A DNA stretch of 64,000 bases from Coriaria nepalensis (taxonomy: Eukaryota > Streptophyta > Magnoliopsida > Cucurbitales > Coriariaceae). The notes below the pieces were generated by a model. It was not told where the DNA came from. It made no database searches and was given only the letters and a program-made list of their open reading frames with translations. Positions 1-12,144 of this stretch are shown here, one piece after another. The translations under genes and the position numbers were made by a program. Where the stretch lies: assembly GCA_027186245.1 (NCBI GenBank), contig CP114482.1, positions 25,005,209 through 25,069,208 on the forward strand, read 5' to 3'. Within the stretch, counting starts at the first letter, position 1. Each line of letters starts with the position of its first letter.

Positions 1-9
1 TTAAAGAGC

Positions 10-151
10 GAAAATAGAATTTTTTCGAATTGCTTTCAAATGATTTGATGACAAAAAGAGACTCAATTACATGATTTTAAGGCTGAAAAGATGCATAGTT
101 GCCTTCAATGGTTGAATTGGAAGTTCTGAACGAAAGTCGTGTTTGAAGTGC
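10..151. repeat. Reference monomer A of the 569-bp HOR
   Basis: A 142-bp monomer, first complete copy in the window. In the consensus it starts GAAAATAGAATTCGTTCG; this first copy has a run of T in place of the CG-containing stretch. Its second half is diagnostic: TTCAATGGTTGAATTGG followed by TTCTGAACGAAAG, found in no other monomer type. The consensus start contains a short dyad, AATTCG-TT-CGAATT. The central block, from GACTCAATGACATG to AAGGCT, is shared with the other monomers. Confidence 0.95.
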
Positions 152-295
152 GAAAAAATAGAATTCTTTCGACTTACTTTGAATTGATTTAATGAGTAGA
201 GAAGACTCAATGACACGATTTTAAGGCTAGACAAACGCATAATTGGCTTCAATAGATCAGTTGCATGTTTTGCACAAAAGTTGTGTTTCAAATGC
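152..295. repeat. Reference monomer B of the 569-bp HOR
   Basis: A 144-bp monomer that opens with a longer A run (GAAAAAATAGAATTC), then TTTCGACTTAC and TGATTTAATGA. Its second half carries GCATAATTGCC and TTTTGCACAAAAGTTG, the latter containing a small dyad (TTTTG-CA-CAAAA). It is the longest of the four types. It is also the type involved in the 9.7- and 11.6-kb hybrids and in the switch to the trimeric array. Confidence 0.95.
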
Positions 296-437
296 GAAAA
301 TAAATGTTGTTTGAATTGATTTCGTATGATTTATTGACTAAAAGTGGCTCAATGACATTATTTTAAGGCTATAAAAATGCATAGTTGCCTTCAAAATATC
401 CATTGCAAATTATGCACGAAAGTTGTGGTTGAAGTGC
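296..437. repeat. Reference monomer C of the 569-bp HOR
   Basis: A 142-bp monomer recognised by GATTTCGTATGATTTATTG early, GGCTATA(C/A)AAATGCATAG in the middle, and ATCCATTGCAAATTATGCA late. Some copies read CTATAAAAATGC (for example near 370, 930 and 2,077), which looks like a TATA box. It is simply a variant of the repeat. Confidence 0.95.
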
Positions 438-578
438 GAAAATAGATTTCGTTTGAATTGCTTTGAAGTGATTTAATTACTAGAAGAGACTCAATGGCAT
501 GATTTCTAGGCTAAACAATGGGTAAGTTACTTGAATAGATCAATCGCAAGTTATGCAAAAAAGTCTCGTTTAAATAGC
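438..578. repeat. Reference monomer D of the 569-bp HOR
   Basis: A 141-bp monomer recognised by GATTTAATTACTAG, a C in the central block (GATTTCAAGGCT), then AATGGGTAATTTACTTG and CAATCGCAAG. D occurs in several subtypes: TTCGTTCGAA, TTCGTTGGAA and TTCGTTTGAA at the start, and GACTCAATG, GACACAATG, GACTTAATG or GACTGAATG in the centre. These subtypes are the best markers of super-HOR structure in the window. Confidence 0.95.
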
Positions 579-3140
579 GAAAATAGGATTCTTTCGAATT
601 GCTTTCAAATGATTTGATGACTACAAGAGACTCAATGACATGATTTTAAGGCTGAAAAGATGCATAGTTGCCTTCAATGGTTGAATTGGAAGTTCTGAAC
701 GAAAGTCGTGTTTGAAATGCGCAAAAATAGAATTCTTTCGACTTACTTTGAATTGATTTAATGAGTAGAGAAGACTCAATGACACGATTTTAAGGCTAGA
801 CAAACGCATAATTGGCTTCAATAGATCAGTTGCATGTTTTGCACAAAAGTTGTGTTTCAAATGCGAAAATAAATGTTGTTTGAATTGATTTCGTAGGATT
901 TATTGACTAAAAGTGGCTCAATGACATTATTTTAAGGCTATAAAAATGCATAGTTGCCTTCAAAATATCCATTGCAAATTATGCACGAAAGTTGTGGTTG
1001 AAGTGCGAAAATAGATTTCGTTTGAATTGCTTTGAAGTGATTTAATTACTAGAAGAGACTCAATGGCATGATTTCTAGGCTAAACAATGGGTAATTTACT
1101 TGAATAGATCAATCGCAAGTTATGCAAAAAAGTCTCGTTTAAATAGCGAAAATAGGATTCTTTCGAATTGCTTTCAAATGATTTGATGACTACAAGAGAC
1201 TCAATGACATGATTTTAAGGCTGAAAAGATGCATAGTTGCCTTCAATGGTTGAATTGGAAGCTCTGAACGAAAGTCGTGTTTGAAATGTGCAAAAATAGA
1301 ATTCTTTCGACTTACTTTTAATTGATTTAATGAGTAGAGAAGACTCAATGACACGATTTTAAGGGTAGACAAACACATAATTGCCTTCTATAGATCAATT
1401 GCATGTTTTGCACAAAAGTTGTGTTTGAAATGCGAAAATAAAAGTTGTTTGAATTGATTTCGTATGATTTATTGACTAAAAGTGGCTCAATGACATGATT
1501 TTAAGGCTATGCAAATGCATAGTTGCCTTCAAAAGATCCATTGCAAATTATGCACGAAAGTCGTGTTTCAAGTGCGAAAATAGATTTTGTTGGAATTGCT
1601 TGGAAGTGATTTAATTACTAGAAGAGACATAATGACATGATTTCAAGGCTAAAGAATGGGCAATTTACTTGAATAGATCAATCGCAAGTTATGCACAAAA
1701 GTCTCGTTTAAAGAGCGAAAATAGAATTCGTTCGAATTGCTTTCAAATGATTTGATGACAACAAGAGACTCAATGACATGATGTTAAGGCTAAAAAGATG
1801 GATAGTTGCCTTCAATGGTTGAATTGGAAGTTCTGAACGACAGTCGTGTTTGAAGTGGGAAAAAATGGAATTCTTTCAACTTACTTTGAATTGATTTAAT
1901 GACTAGAGAAGACTCAATGACATGATTTTAAGGCTAAACAAACGCATAATTGCCTTCAATAGATCAATTGCATGTGTTGCACAAAAGTTGTTTTTCAAAA
2001 TGCAGAAATAGAATTTGTTTGAATAGATTTCATATGATTTATAGACTAAAATTGGCTCAATGACCTGATTTTAAGGCTATAAAAATGCATAGTTGCCTTC
2101 AAAATATACATTGCAAATTATGCATGAAATTCGTGGTTGAAGTGCGAAAATGGATTTTGCTCGAATTCCTTTAAAGTGATTTAATTACTAGAAGAGACTC
2201 AGTGACATGATTTCAGGGCTAAACAATGGGTAATTTACTTGAATAGATCAATCGCAAGTTATGCACAAAAGTCTCGTTTAAATAGCGAAAATAGGATTCT
2301 TTCGAGTTGCTTTCAAATGATTTGATGACTACAAGAGACTCAACGACATGATTTTAAGGCCGAAAAGATGCATAGTTGCCTTCAATGGTTGAATTGGAAG
2401 TTCTGAACGAAATTCGTGTTTGAAATGCGCAAAAATAGAATTCTTTCGACTTACTTTTAATTGATTTAATGACTAGAGAAGACTCAATGACATGATTTTA
2501 AGGCTAAACAAAAGCATAATTGCCTTCAATAGACCAATTGCATGTTTTGCACAAAAGTTGTGTTTGAAATGCGAAAATAGAGTTTGTTTGAATTCATTTC
2601 GTATGATTTATTGACTCAAAGTGACTCAATGAAATGATTTTAAGGATATACAAATGCATAGTTGCCTTCAAAAGATCCATTGCAAATTATGCACGAAAGT
2701 CGTGGTTCAAGTGCGAAAATAGATTTCGTTCAAATTGCTTTGAAGTGATTTAATTACTAGATGAGACTCATTGACATGATTTCAAGGCTAAACAATGGGT
2801 AATTTACTTGAATAGATCAATCGCAATTTATGCACAAAAGTCTCGTTTAAAGAGCGAAAATAGAATTCGTTCGAATTGCTTTCAAATGATTTGATGACAA
2901 CAAGAGACTCAATGACATGATTTTAAGGCTAAAAAGATGCATAGTTGCCTTCAATGGTTGAATTGGAAGTTCTGAACGAAAGTCGTGTTTGAAATGCGAA
3001 AAAATGGAATTCTTTCGACTTACTTTGAATTGATTTAATGACTAGAGAAGACTCAATGTATGATTTTAAGGCTAAACAAATGCATAATTGCCTTCAATAG
3101 ATCAATTGCATGTTTTGCACAAAAGTTGTGTTTAAAATGC

Positions 3141-3281
3141 GAAAATAGAATTTGTTTGAATAGATTTCATATGACTTATAGACTAAAAGTTACTCAATGA
3201 CCTGATTTTAAGGCTAAACAATGGGTAATTTACTTGAATAGATCAATCGCAAGTTATGCACAAAAGTCTCGTTTAAATAGC
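3141..3281. repeat. C/D hybrid monomer (one monomer lost; three-monomer unit)
   Basis: The monomer opens as type C (GAATTTGTTTGAATAG, ATTTATAGAC-like text, CCTGATTTTAAGG) and continues from about 3,211-3,216 as type D (CTAAACAATGGGTAATTTAC). The result is a 141-bp in-register chimera. The HOR from 2,856 to 3,281 therefore has only three monomers (A, B, C/D; about 426 bp). The breakpoint lies in the shared AAGGCTA segment. This is the expected product of unequal crossover or a one-monomer deletion between C and D of the same unit. Confidence 0.9.
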
Positions 3282-4704
3282 GAAAATAGGATTCTTTCGA
3301 ATTGCTTTCAAATGATTTGATGACTACAAGACACTCAATGACAGGATTTTAAGGCTAAAAAGATGCATAGTTGCCTTCAATGGTTGAATTGGAAGTTCTG
3401 AACGAAAGTCGTGTTTGAAGTGCGAAAAAATAGAATTCTTTCGATTTACTTTTAATTGATTTAATGACTAGAGAAGACTCAATGACATGATTTTAAGGCT
3501 AAACGAAAGCATAATTGCCTTCAATAGACCAATTGCATGTTTTGCACAAAAGTTGTGTTTGAAATGCGAAAATAGAATTTGTTTGAATTGATTTCGTATG
3601 ATTTATTGACTAAAAGTGACTCAATGAAATGATTTTAACGCTTTACAAATGCATAGTTGCCTTCAAAAGATCCATTGCAAATTATGCCGAAAGTCGTGGT
3701 TCAAGTGCGAAAATAGATTTCGTTCGAATTGCTTTGAAGTGATTTAATTACTAGATGAGACTCAATGACATGATTTCAAGGCTAAACAATGGGTAATTTA
3801 CTCGAATAGATCAATCGCAATTTATGCACAAAAGTCTCGTTTAAAGAGCAAAAATAGAATTCGTTCGAATTGCTTTCAAATGATTTGATGACAACAAGAG
3901 ACTCAATGACATGATTTTAAGGCTAAAAAGATGCATAGTTGGCTTCAATGGTTAAATTGGAAGTTCTGAACGAAAGTCGTGTTTGAAGTGCGAAAAAATG
4001 GAATTCTTTCTACTTACTTTGAATTGATTTAATGACTAGAGAAGACTCAATGACATGATTTTAAGGCTAAACAAACGCATCATTGCCTTCAATAGATCAA
4101 TTGTATGTTTTGCACAAAAGTTGTGTTTGAAATGCGAAAATAGAATTTGTTTGAATTGATTTCGTATGATTTATTGACTAAAAGTGACTCAATGAAATGA
4201 TTGTAAGGCTATACAAATGCATAGTTGCCTTCAAAAGATCCATTGCAAATTATGCACGAAAGTTGTGGTTGAAGTGCGAAAATAGATTTCGTTTGAATTG
4301 CTTTGAAGTGATTTAATTACTACAAGAGACTCAATGGCATGATTTCTAGGCTAAACAATGGGTAATTTACTTGAATAGATCAATCGCAAGTTATGTATAA
4401 AAGTATCGTTTAAAGAGCCAAAATAGAATTCGTTCGAATTGCTTTCAAATGATTTGATGACAAGAAGAGACACAGTAACATGATTTTAAGGCTAAAGAGA
4501 TGCATAGTTGCATTCAATGGTTGAATTGGAAGTTCTGAACGAAAATCGTGTTTGAAGTGCGAAAAAATGGAATTCTTTCAACTTACTTTGAATTGATTTA
4601 ATGACTAGAGAAGACTCAATAACATGATTTTAAAGCTAAACAAACGCATAATTGCCTTCAATAGATCAATTGCATGTTTTGCACAAAAGTTGTGTTTGAA
4701 ATGC

Positions 4705-6220
4705 GAAAATAGAATTTGTTTGAATTGATTTCATATGATTTATAGACAAAAAGTGGCTCAATGACCTGATTTTAAGGCTATACAAATGCATAGTTGCCTT
4801 CAAAATATCCATTGCAAATTGTGCATGAAAGTCGTGGTTGAAGTGCGAAAATAGATGTCGTTTGAATTCCATCGGAGTGATTTAATTACTAGAAGAGACT
4901 CAGTGACATGATTTCAAGGCTAAACAATGGGTAATTTACTTGAATAGATGAATCGCAAGTTATGCACAAAAGTCTCGTTTAAAGAGCGAAAATAGAATTC
5001 GTTCGAATTGCTTTCAATTGATTTGACGACAACAAGAGACTCAATGACATAATTTTAAGGCTAAAAAGATGCATAGTTGCCTTCAATGGTGGAATTGGAA
5101 GTTCTGAACGAAAGTCGTGTGTGAAGTGCGAAAAAATGGAATTCTTTCTACTTACTTTGAATTGATTTAATGACTAGAGAAGATTCAATGACATGATTTT
5201 AGGGCTAAACAAATGCATAATTGCCTTCAATAGATCAATTGCATGTTTTGCACAAAAGTTGTGTTTGAAATGCGAAAATAGAATTTGTTTGAATTGATTT
5301 CGTACGATTTATTGACTAAAAGTGACTCAATGAAATGATTTTAAGGCTATAAAATTCATAGTTGCCTTCAAAAGATCCATTGCAAATTATGCACGAAAGT
5401 CGTGGTTCAAGTGCGAAAATAGATTTCGTTCGAATTGCTTTGAAGTGATTTAATTACTACATGAGACTCAATGACATGATTTCAAGGCTAAACAATGGAT
5501 TATTTACTTGAATAGATCAATCGCAATTGATGCACAAAAGTCTCGTTTAAAGAGCGAAAATAGAATTCGTTCGAATTGCTTTCAAACGATTTGATGACAA
5601 CAAGAGTCTCAATGACATGATTTTAAGGCTAAAGAGATGCATAGTTGCCTTCAATGGTTAAATTGGAAGTTCTGAACGAAAGTCGTGTTTGAAGTGCGAA
5701 AAAATAGAATTCTTTCGACTTACTTTTAATTGATTTAATGAGTAGACAAGACTCGATGACACGATTTTATGGCTAGACAAACGCATAATTGCCTTCAATA
5801 GATCAATTGCATGTTTTGCACAAAAGTTGTGTTTCAAATGCGAAAATAAAAGTTGTTTGAATTGATTTCGTATGATTTATTGACTAAAAGTGGCTCAATG
5901 ACTTTATTTTAAGGCTATACAAATGCATAGTTGCCTTCAAAAGATCCATTGCAAATTATACACGAAAGTCATGTTTCAAGTGCGAAAATAGATTTCGTTC
6001 GAATTGCTTTCAAGTGATTTGATTACTAGAAGAGACATAATGACATGATTTCAAGGCTAAAGAATGGGTAATTTACTTGAATAGATCAATCGCAAGTTAT
6101 ACACAAAAGTCTCGTTTAAAGAGCGAAAATAGAATTTGTTCGAATTGATTTCAAATGACTTGATGACAACAAGAGACTCAATGACATGATTTTAAGGCTA
6201 AAAAGATGCATAGTTGCCTT
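4705..6220. repeat. 2,276-bp-spaced duplicate block, copy 1
   Basis: This block matches 6,981-8,496 with an offset of exactly 2,276 bp (four HOR units). Shared private variants are GAATTCCATCG at about 4,865 and 7,141, CGTGTGTGAAGTG at about 5,118 and 7,394, GACTCGATGACACG at about 5,751 and 8,027, and CAAATGACTTGATG at about 6,150 and 8,426. Outside these limits the copies part (for example GATCAATTG versus GACCAATTG just to the left). Confidence 0.85.
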
Positions 6221-6980
6221 CAATGGTTGAATTGGAAGTTCTGAACGAAAGTCGTGTTTGAAGTTCGAAAAAATGGAATTCTTTCGACTTACTTTGAATT
6301 GATTTAATGACTAGAGAAGACTCAATGACATGATTTTAAGGCTAAACAAATGCATAATTGCCTTCAATAGATCAATTGCATGTTTTGCACAAAAGTTGTT
6401 TTTCAAAATGCAGAAATAGAATTTGTTTGAATAGATTTCATATGATTTATAGACTAAAATTGGCTCAATGACCTGATTTTAAGGCTATAAAAATGCATAG
6501 TTGTCTTCAAAATATACATTGCAAATTATGCATGAAATTCGTGGTTGAAGTGCGAAAATGGATTTTGCTCGAATTCCTTTAAAGTGATTTAATTACTAGA
6601 AGAGAGTCAGTGACATGATTTCAGGGCTAAACAATGGGTAATTTACTTGAATAGATCAATCGCAAGTTATGCACAAAAGTCTCGTTTAAATAGCGAAAAT
6701 AGGATTCTTTCGAGTTGCTTTCAAATGATTTGATGACTACAAGAGACTCAATGACATGATTTTAAGGCCGAAAAGATGCATAGTTGCCTTCAATGGTTGA
6801 ATTGGAAGTTCTGAACGAAAGTCGTGTTTGAAATGCGCAAAAATAGAATTCTTTCGACTTACTTTTAATTGATTTAATGACTAGAGAAGACTCAATGACA
6901 TGATTTTAAGGCTAAACGAAAGCGTAATTGCCTTCAATAGACCAATTGCATGTTTTGCACAAAAGTTGTGTTTGAAATGC

Positions 6981-8496
6981 GAAAATAGAGTTTGTTTGAA
7001 TTGATTTCATATGATTTATAGACAAAAAGTGGCTGAATGACCTGATTTTAAGGCTATACAAATGCATAGTTGCCTTCAAAATATCCATTGCAAATTGTGC
7101 ATGAAAGTTGTGGTTGAAGTGCGAAAATAGATGTCGTTTGAATTCCATCGAAGTGATTTAATTACTAGAAGAGACTCAGTGACATGATTTCAAGGCTAAA
7201 CAATGGGTAATTTACTTGAATAGATGAATCGCAAGTTATGCACAAAAGTCTCGTTTAAAGAGCGAAAATAGAATTCGTTCGAATTGCTTTCAAATGATTT
7301 GACGACAACAAGAGACTCAATGACATAATTTTAAGGCTAAAAAGATGCATAGTTGCCTTCAATGGTGGAATTGGAAGTTCTGAACGAAAGTCGTGTGTGA
7401 AGTGCGAAAAAATGGAATTCTTTCGACTTACTTTGAATTGATTTAATGACTAGAGAAGATTCAATGACATGATTTTAGGGCTAAACAAATGCATAATTGC
7501 CTTCAATAGATCAATTGCATGTTTTGCACAAAAGTTGTGTTTGAAATGCGAAAATAGAATTTGTTTGAATTGATTTCGTACGATTTATTGACTAAAAGTG
7601 ACTCAATGAAATGATTTTAAGGCTACAAAATTCATAGTTGCCTTCAAAAGATCCATTGCAAATTATGCACGAAAGTCGTGGTTCAAGTGCGAAAATAGAT
7701 TTCGTTCGAATTGCTTTGAAGTGATTTAATTACTACATGAGACTCAATGACATGATTTCAAGGCTAAACAATGGATAATTTACTTGAATAGATCAATCGC
7801 AATTTATGCACAAAAGTCTCGTTTAAAGAGCGAAAATAGAATTCGTTCGAATTGCTTTCAAACGATTTGATGACAACAAGAGTCTCAATGACATGATTTT
7901 AAGGCTAAAGAGATGCATAGTTGCCTTCAATGGTTAAATTGGAAGTTCTGAACGAAAGTCGTGTTTGAAGTGCGAAAAAATAGAATTCTTTCGACTTACT
8001 TTTAATTGATTTAATGAGTAGACAAGACTCGATGACACGATTTTACGGCTAGACAAATGCATAATTGCGTTCAATAGATCAATTGCATGTTTTGCACAAA
8101 AGTTGTGTTTCAAATGCGAAAATAAAAGTTGTTTGAATTGATTTCGTATGATTTATTGACTAAAAGTGGCTCAATGACTTTATTTTAAGGCTATACAAAT
8201 GCATAGTTGCCTTCAAAAGATCCATTGCAAATTATACACGAAAGTCATGTTTCAAGTGCGAAAATAGATTTCGTTGGAATTGCTTTCAAGTGATTTGATT
8301 ACTAGAAGAGACATAATGACATGATTTCAAGGCTAAAGAATGGGTAATTTACTTGAATAGATCAATCGCAAGTTATACACAAAAGTCTCGTTTAAAGAGC
8401 GAAAATAGAATTTGTTCGAATTGCTTTCAAATGACTTGATGACAACAAGAGACTCAATGACATGATTTTAAGGCTAAAAAGATGCATAGTTGCCTT
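6981..8496. repeat. 2,276-bp-spaced duplicate block, copy 2
   Basis: Second copy of the 4,705-6,220 block. It has scattered single-base differences, for example CCATCGAAGTG here against CCATCGGAGTG, and TTTTACGGC against TTTTATGGC. A further partial relative with CAAGACTCGATGACACG lies near 14,571. Confidence 0.85.
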
Positions 8497-10293
8497 CAAT
8501 GGTGGAATTGGAAGTTCTGAACGAAAGTCGTGTTTGAAGTGCGAAAAAATGGAATTCTTTCGACTTACTTTGAATTGATTTAATGACAAGAGAAGACTCA
8601 ATGACATGATTTTAAGGCTAAACGAAAGCATAATTGCCTTCAATAGACCAATAGCATGTTTTGCACAAAAGTTGTGTTTGGAATGCGAAAATAGAATTTG
8701 TTTGAATTGATTTCGTATGATTTATTGACTCAAAGTGACTCAATGAAATGATTTTAAGGCTATACAAATGCATAGTTGCCTTCAAAATATCCATTGCAAA
8801 TTATGCACGAAAGTCGTGGTTGAAGTGCGAAAATAGATTTCGTTCGAATTGCTTTGAAGTGATTTAATTACTAGAAGAGACTCAATGACATGTTTTCAAG
8901 GCAAAACAATGGGTAATTTACTTGAATAGATCAATCGCAATTTATGCACAAAAGTCTCGTTTAAAGAGCGAAAATAGAATTCGTTCGAATTGCTTTCAAA
9001 TGATTTGATGACAACAAGAGACTCAATGACATGATTTTAAGGCTAAAAAGATGCATAGTTGCCTTCAATGGTTGAATTGGAAGTTATGAACGAAAGTCGT
9101 GTTTGAAGTGCGAAAAAATGGAATTCTTTCGACTTAGTTTGAATTGATTTAATGACTAGAGAAGACTCAATGACATAATTTTAAGGCTAAACAAACGCAT
9201 AATTGCCTTCAATAGATCAATTGCGTGTTTTGCACAAAAGTTGTGTTTGAAATGCGAAAATAAAAGTTGTTTGAATTGATTTCGTATGATTTATTGACTC
9301 AAAGTGACTCAATGAAATTATTTTAAGGCTATACAAATGCATAGTTGCCTTCAAAAGATCCATTGCAAATTATACACGAAAGTCATGTTTCAAGTGCGAA
9401 AATAGATTTCGTTCGAATTGCTTTCAAGTGATTTGATTACTAGAAGAGACACAATGACATGATTTCAAGGCTAAAGAATGGGTAATTTACTTGAATAGAT
9501 CAATCGCAAGTTATACACAAAAGTCTCGTTTAAAGAGCGAAAATAGAATTTGTTCGAATTGCTTTCAAATGATTTGATGACAACAACAGACTCAATGACA
9601 TGATTTTAAGGCTAAAAAGATGCACAGTTGCCTTCAATGGTTGAATTGGAAGTTCTGAACGAAAGTCGTGTCTGAAGTTCGAAAAAATGGAATTCTTTCG
9701 ACTTACTTTGAATTGATTTAATGACTAGAGAAGACTCGATGACATGATTTTTAGGCTAAACAAATGCATAATTGCCTTCAATGGTTGAATTGGAAGTTCT
9801 GAACGAAAGTCGTGTTTGAAGTGCGAAAAAATAGAATCCTTTCAACTTACTATTAATTGATTTAATGACTAGAGAAGACTCAATGACATGATTTTAAGGC
9901 TAAACGAAAGCATAATTGCCTTCAATAGACCAATTGCATGTTTTGCACAAAAGTTGTGTTTGAAATGCGAAAATAGAATTTGTTTGAATTGATTTCGTAT
10001 GATTTATTGACTCAAAGTGACTCAATGAAATTATTTTCAGGCTATACAAATGCATAGTTGCCTTCAAAAGATCTATTGCAAATTATGCACGAAAGTCGTG
10101 GTTCAAGTGCGAAAATAGATTTCGTTCGACTTGCTTTGAAGTGATTTAATTACTAGAAGAGACTCAATGACATGATTTCAAGGCTAAACAATGGGTAATT
10201 TACTTGAATAGATCAATCGCAATTTATGCACAAAAGTCTCGTTTAAAGAGCGAAAATAGAATTCGTTCGAATTGCTTTCAAATGATTTGATGA
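8443..10293. repeat. 1,851-bp 13-monomer block, copy 1
   Basis: This block equals 10,294-12,144 almost base for base at an offset of 1,851 bp (three tetramers plus one extra hybrid monomer). Shared private variants are CAATGGTGGAATTGG, AATGACAAGAGAAG, GACCAATAGCATG, CATGTTTTCAAGGCAAAAC and TTCGTTCGACTTGC. A difference I could see is GTGTTTGAAATGC here against GTGTTTGAATTGC near 11,810. Confidence 0.9.
9681..9824. repeat. B/A hybrid monomer (one monomer gained), copy 1
   Basis: The 144-bp monomer opens as B (GAAAAAATGGAATTC, TTTCGACTTAC) and ends as A (TTCAATGGTTGAATTGG, TTCTGAACGAAAG). A normal B follows at 9,825. The unit starting at 9,539 is therefore A, B/A, B, C, D: five monomers, about 711 bp. 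The switch lies between about 9,771 and 9,782 in ATTGCCTTCAAT, text common to both types. This is the reciprocal kind of product to the one-monomer loss at 3.2 kb. Confidence 0.92.
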
Positions 10294-12144
10294 CAACAAG
10301 AGACTCAATGACATGATTTTAAGGCTAAAAAGATGCATAGTTGCCTTCAATGGTGGAATTGGAAGTTCTGAACGAAAGTCGTGTTTGAAGTGCGAAAAAA
10401 TGGAATTCTTTCGACTTACTTTGAATTGATTTAATGACAAGAGAAGACTCAATGACATGATTTTAAGGCTAAACGAAAGCATAATTGCCTTCAATAGACC
10501 AATAGCATGTTTTGCACAAAAGTTGTGTTTGGAATGCGAAAATAGAATTTGTTTGAATTGATTTCGTATGATTTATTGACTCAAAGTGACTCAATGAAAT
10601 GATTTTAAGGCTATACAAATGCATAGTTGCCTTCAAAATATCCATTGCAAATTATGCACGAAAGTCGTGGTTGAAGTGCGAAAATAGATTTCGTTCGAAT
10701 TGCTTTGAAGTGATTTAATTACTAGAAGAGACTCAATGACATGTTTTCAAGGCAAAACAATGGGTAATTTACTTGAATAGATCAATCGCAATTTATGCAC
10801 AAAAGTCTCGTTTAAAGAGCGAAAATAGAATTCGTTCGAATTGCTTTCAAATGATTTGATGACAACAAGAGACTCAATGACATGATTTTAAGGCTAAAAA
10901 GATGCATAGTTGCCTTCAATGGTTGAATTGGAAGTTATGAACGAAAGTCGTGTTTGAAGTGCGAAAAAATGGAATTCTTTCGACTTAGTTTGAATTGATT
11001 TAATGACTAGAGAAGACTCAATGACATAATTTTAAGGCTAAACAAACGCATAATTGCCTTCAATAGATCAATTGCGTGTTTTGCACAAAAGTTGTGTTTG
11101 AAATGCGAAAATAAAAGTTGTTTGAATTGATTTCGTATGATTTATTGACTCAAAGTGACTCAATGAAATTATTTTAAGGCTATACAAATGCATAGTTGCC
11201 TTCAAAAGATCCATTGCAAATTATACACGAAAGTCATGTTTCAAGTGCGAAAATAGATTTCGTTCGAATTGCTTTCAAGTGATTTGATTACTAGAAGAGA
11301 CACAATGACATGATTTCAAGGCTAAAGAATGGGTAATTTACTTGAATAGATCAATCGCAAGTTATACACAAAAGTCTCGTTTAAAGAGCGAAAATAGAAT
11401 TTGTTCGAATTGCTTTCAAATGATTTGATGACAACAACAGACTCAATGACATGATTTTAAGGCTAAAAAGATGCACAGTTGCCTTCAATGGTTGAATTGG
11501 AAGTTCTGAACGAAAGTCGTGTCTGAAGTTCGAAAAAATGGAATTCTTTCGACTTACTTTGAATTGATTTAATGACTAGAGAAGACTCGATGACATGATT
11601 TTTAGGCTAAACAAATGCATAATTGCCTTCAATGGTTGAATTGGAAGTTCTGAACGAAAGTCGTGTTTGAAGTGCGAAAAAATAGAATCCTTTCAACTTA
11701 CTATTAATTGATTTAATGACTAGAGAAGACTCAATGACATGATTTTAAGGCTAAACGAAAGCATAATTGCCTTCAATAGACCAATTGCATGTTTTGCACA
11801 AAAGTTGTGTTTGAATTGCGAAAATAGAATTTGTTTGAATTGATTTCGTATGATTTATTGACTCAAAGTGACTCAATGAAATTATTTTCAGGCTATACAA
11901 ATGCATAGTTGCCTTCAAAAGATCTATTGCAAATTATGCACGAAAGTCGTGGTTCAAGTGCGAAAATAGATTTCGTTCGACTTGCTTTGAAGTGATTTAA
12001 TTACTAGAAGAGACTCAATGACATGATTTCAAGGCTAAACAATGGGTAATTTACTTGAATAGATCAATCGCAATTTATGCACAAAAGTCTCGTTTAAAGA
12101 GCGAAAATAGAATTCGTTCGAATTGCTTTCAAATGATTTGATGA
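10294..12144. repeat. 1,851-bp 13-monomer block, copy 2
   Basis: Tandem second copy of 8,443-10,293, including the same B/A hybrid monomer (11,532-11,675). The near identity of the whole block, rare variants included, indicates a recent duplication relative to the differences between ordinary HOR units. Confidence 0.9.
11532..11675. repeat. B/A hybrid monomer, copy 2
   Basis: Exact counterpart of the 9,681-9,824 hybrid, displaced by 1,851 bp, with the same breakpoint interval (about 11,622-11,633) and the same private variants (GACTCGATGACATG, GATTTTTAGGC). It was carried along when the 13-monomer block duplicated; it is not an independent event. Confidence 0.92.

Larger units (their letters stand above)
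1..4704. repeat. Left tetramer segment with moderately diverged units
   Basis: Ordinary A-B-C-D units. The first two or three (1-1,380) are close copies of one another at a 569-bp step. The stretch 1,982-2,500 resembles 6,393-6,911 at an offset of 4,411 bp, which is 31 monomers rather than 32. That agrees with the single monomer lost at the 3.2-kb hybrid. I see no other feature here. Confidence 0.85.

Noticed and set aside
368..6495. TATA-box-like CTATAAAAATGC in some C monomers
   Set aside because: It is one variant of the C monomer text CTATACAAATGC, present in scattered copies and with no gene downstream. Satellite transcription is possible but not shown by this.
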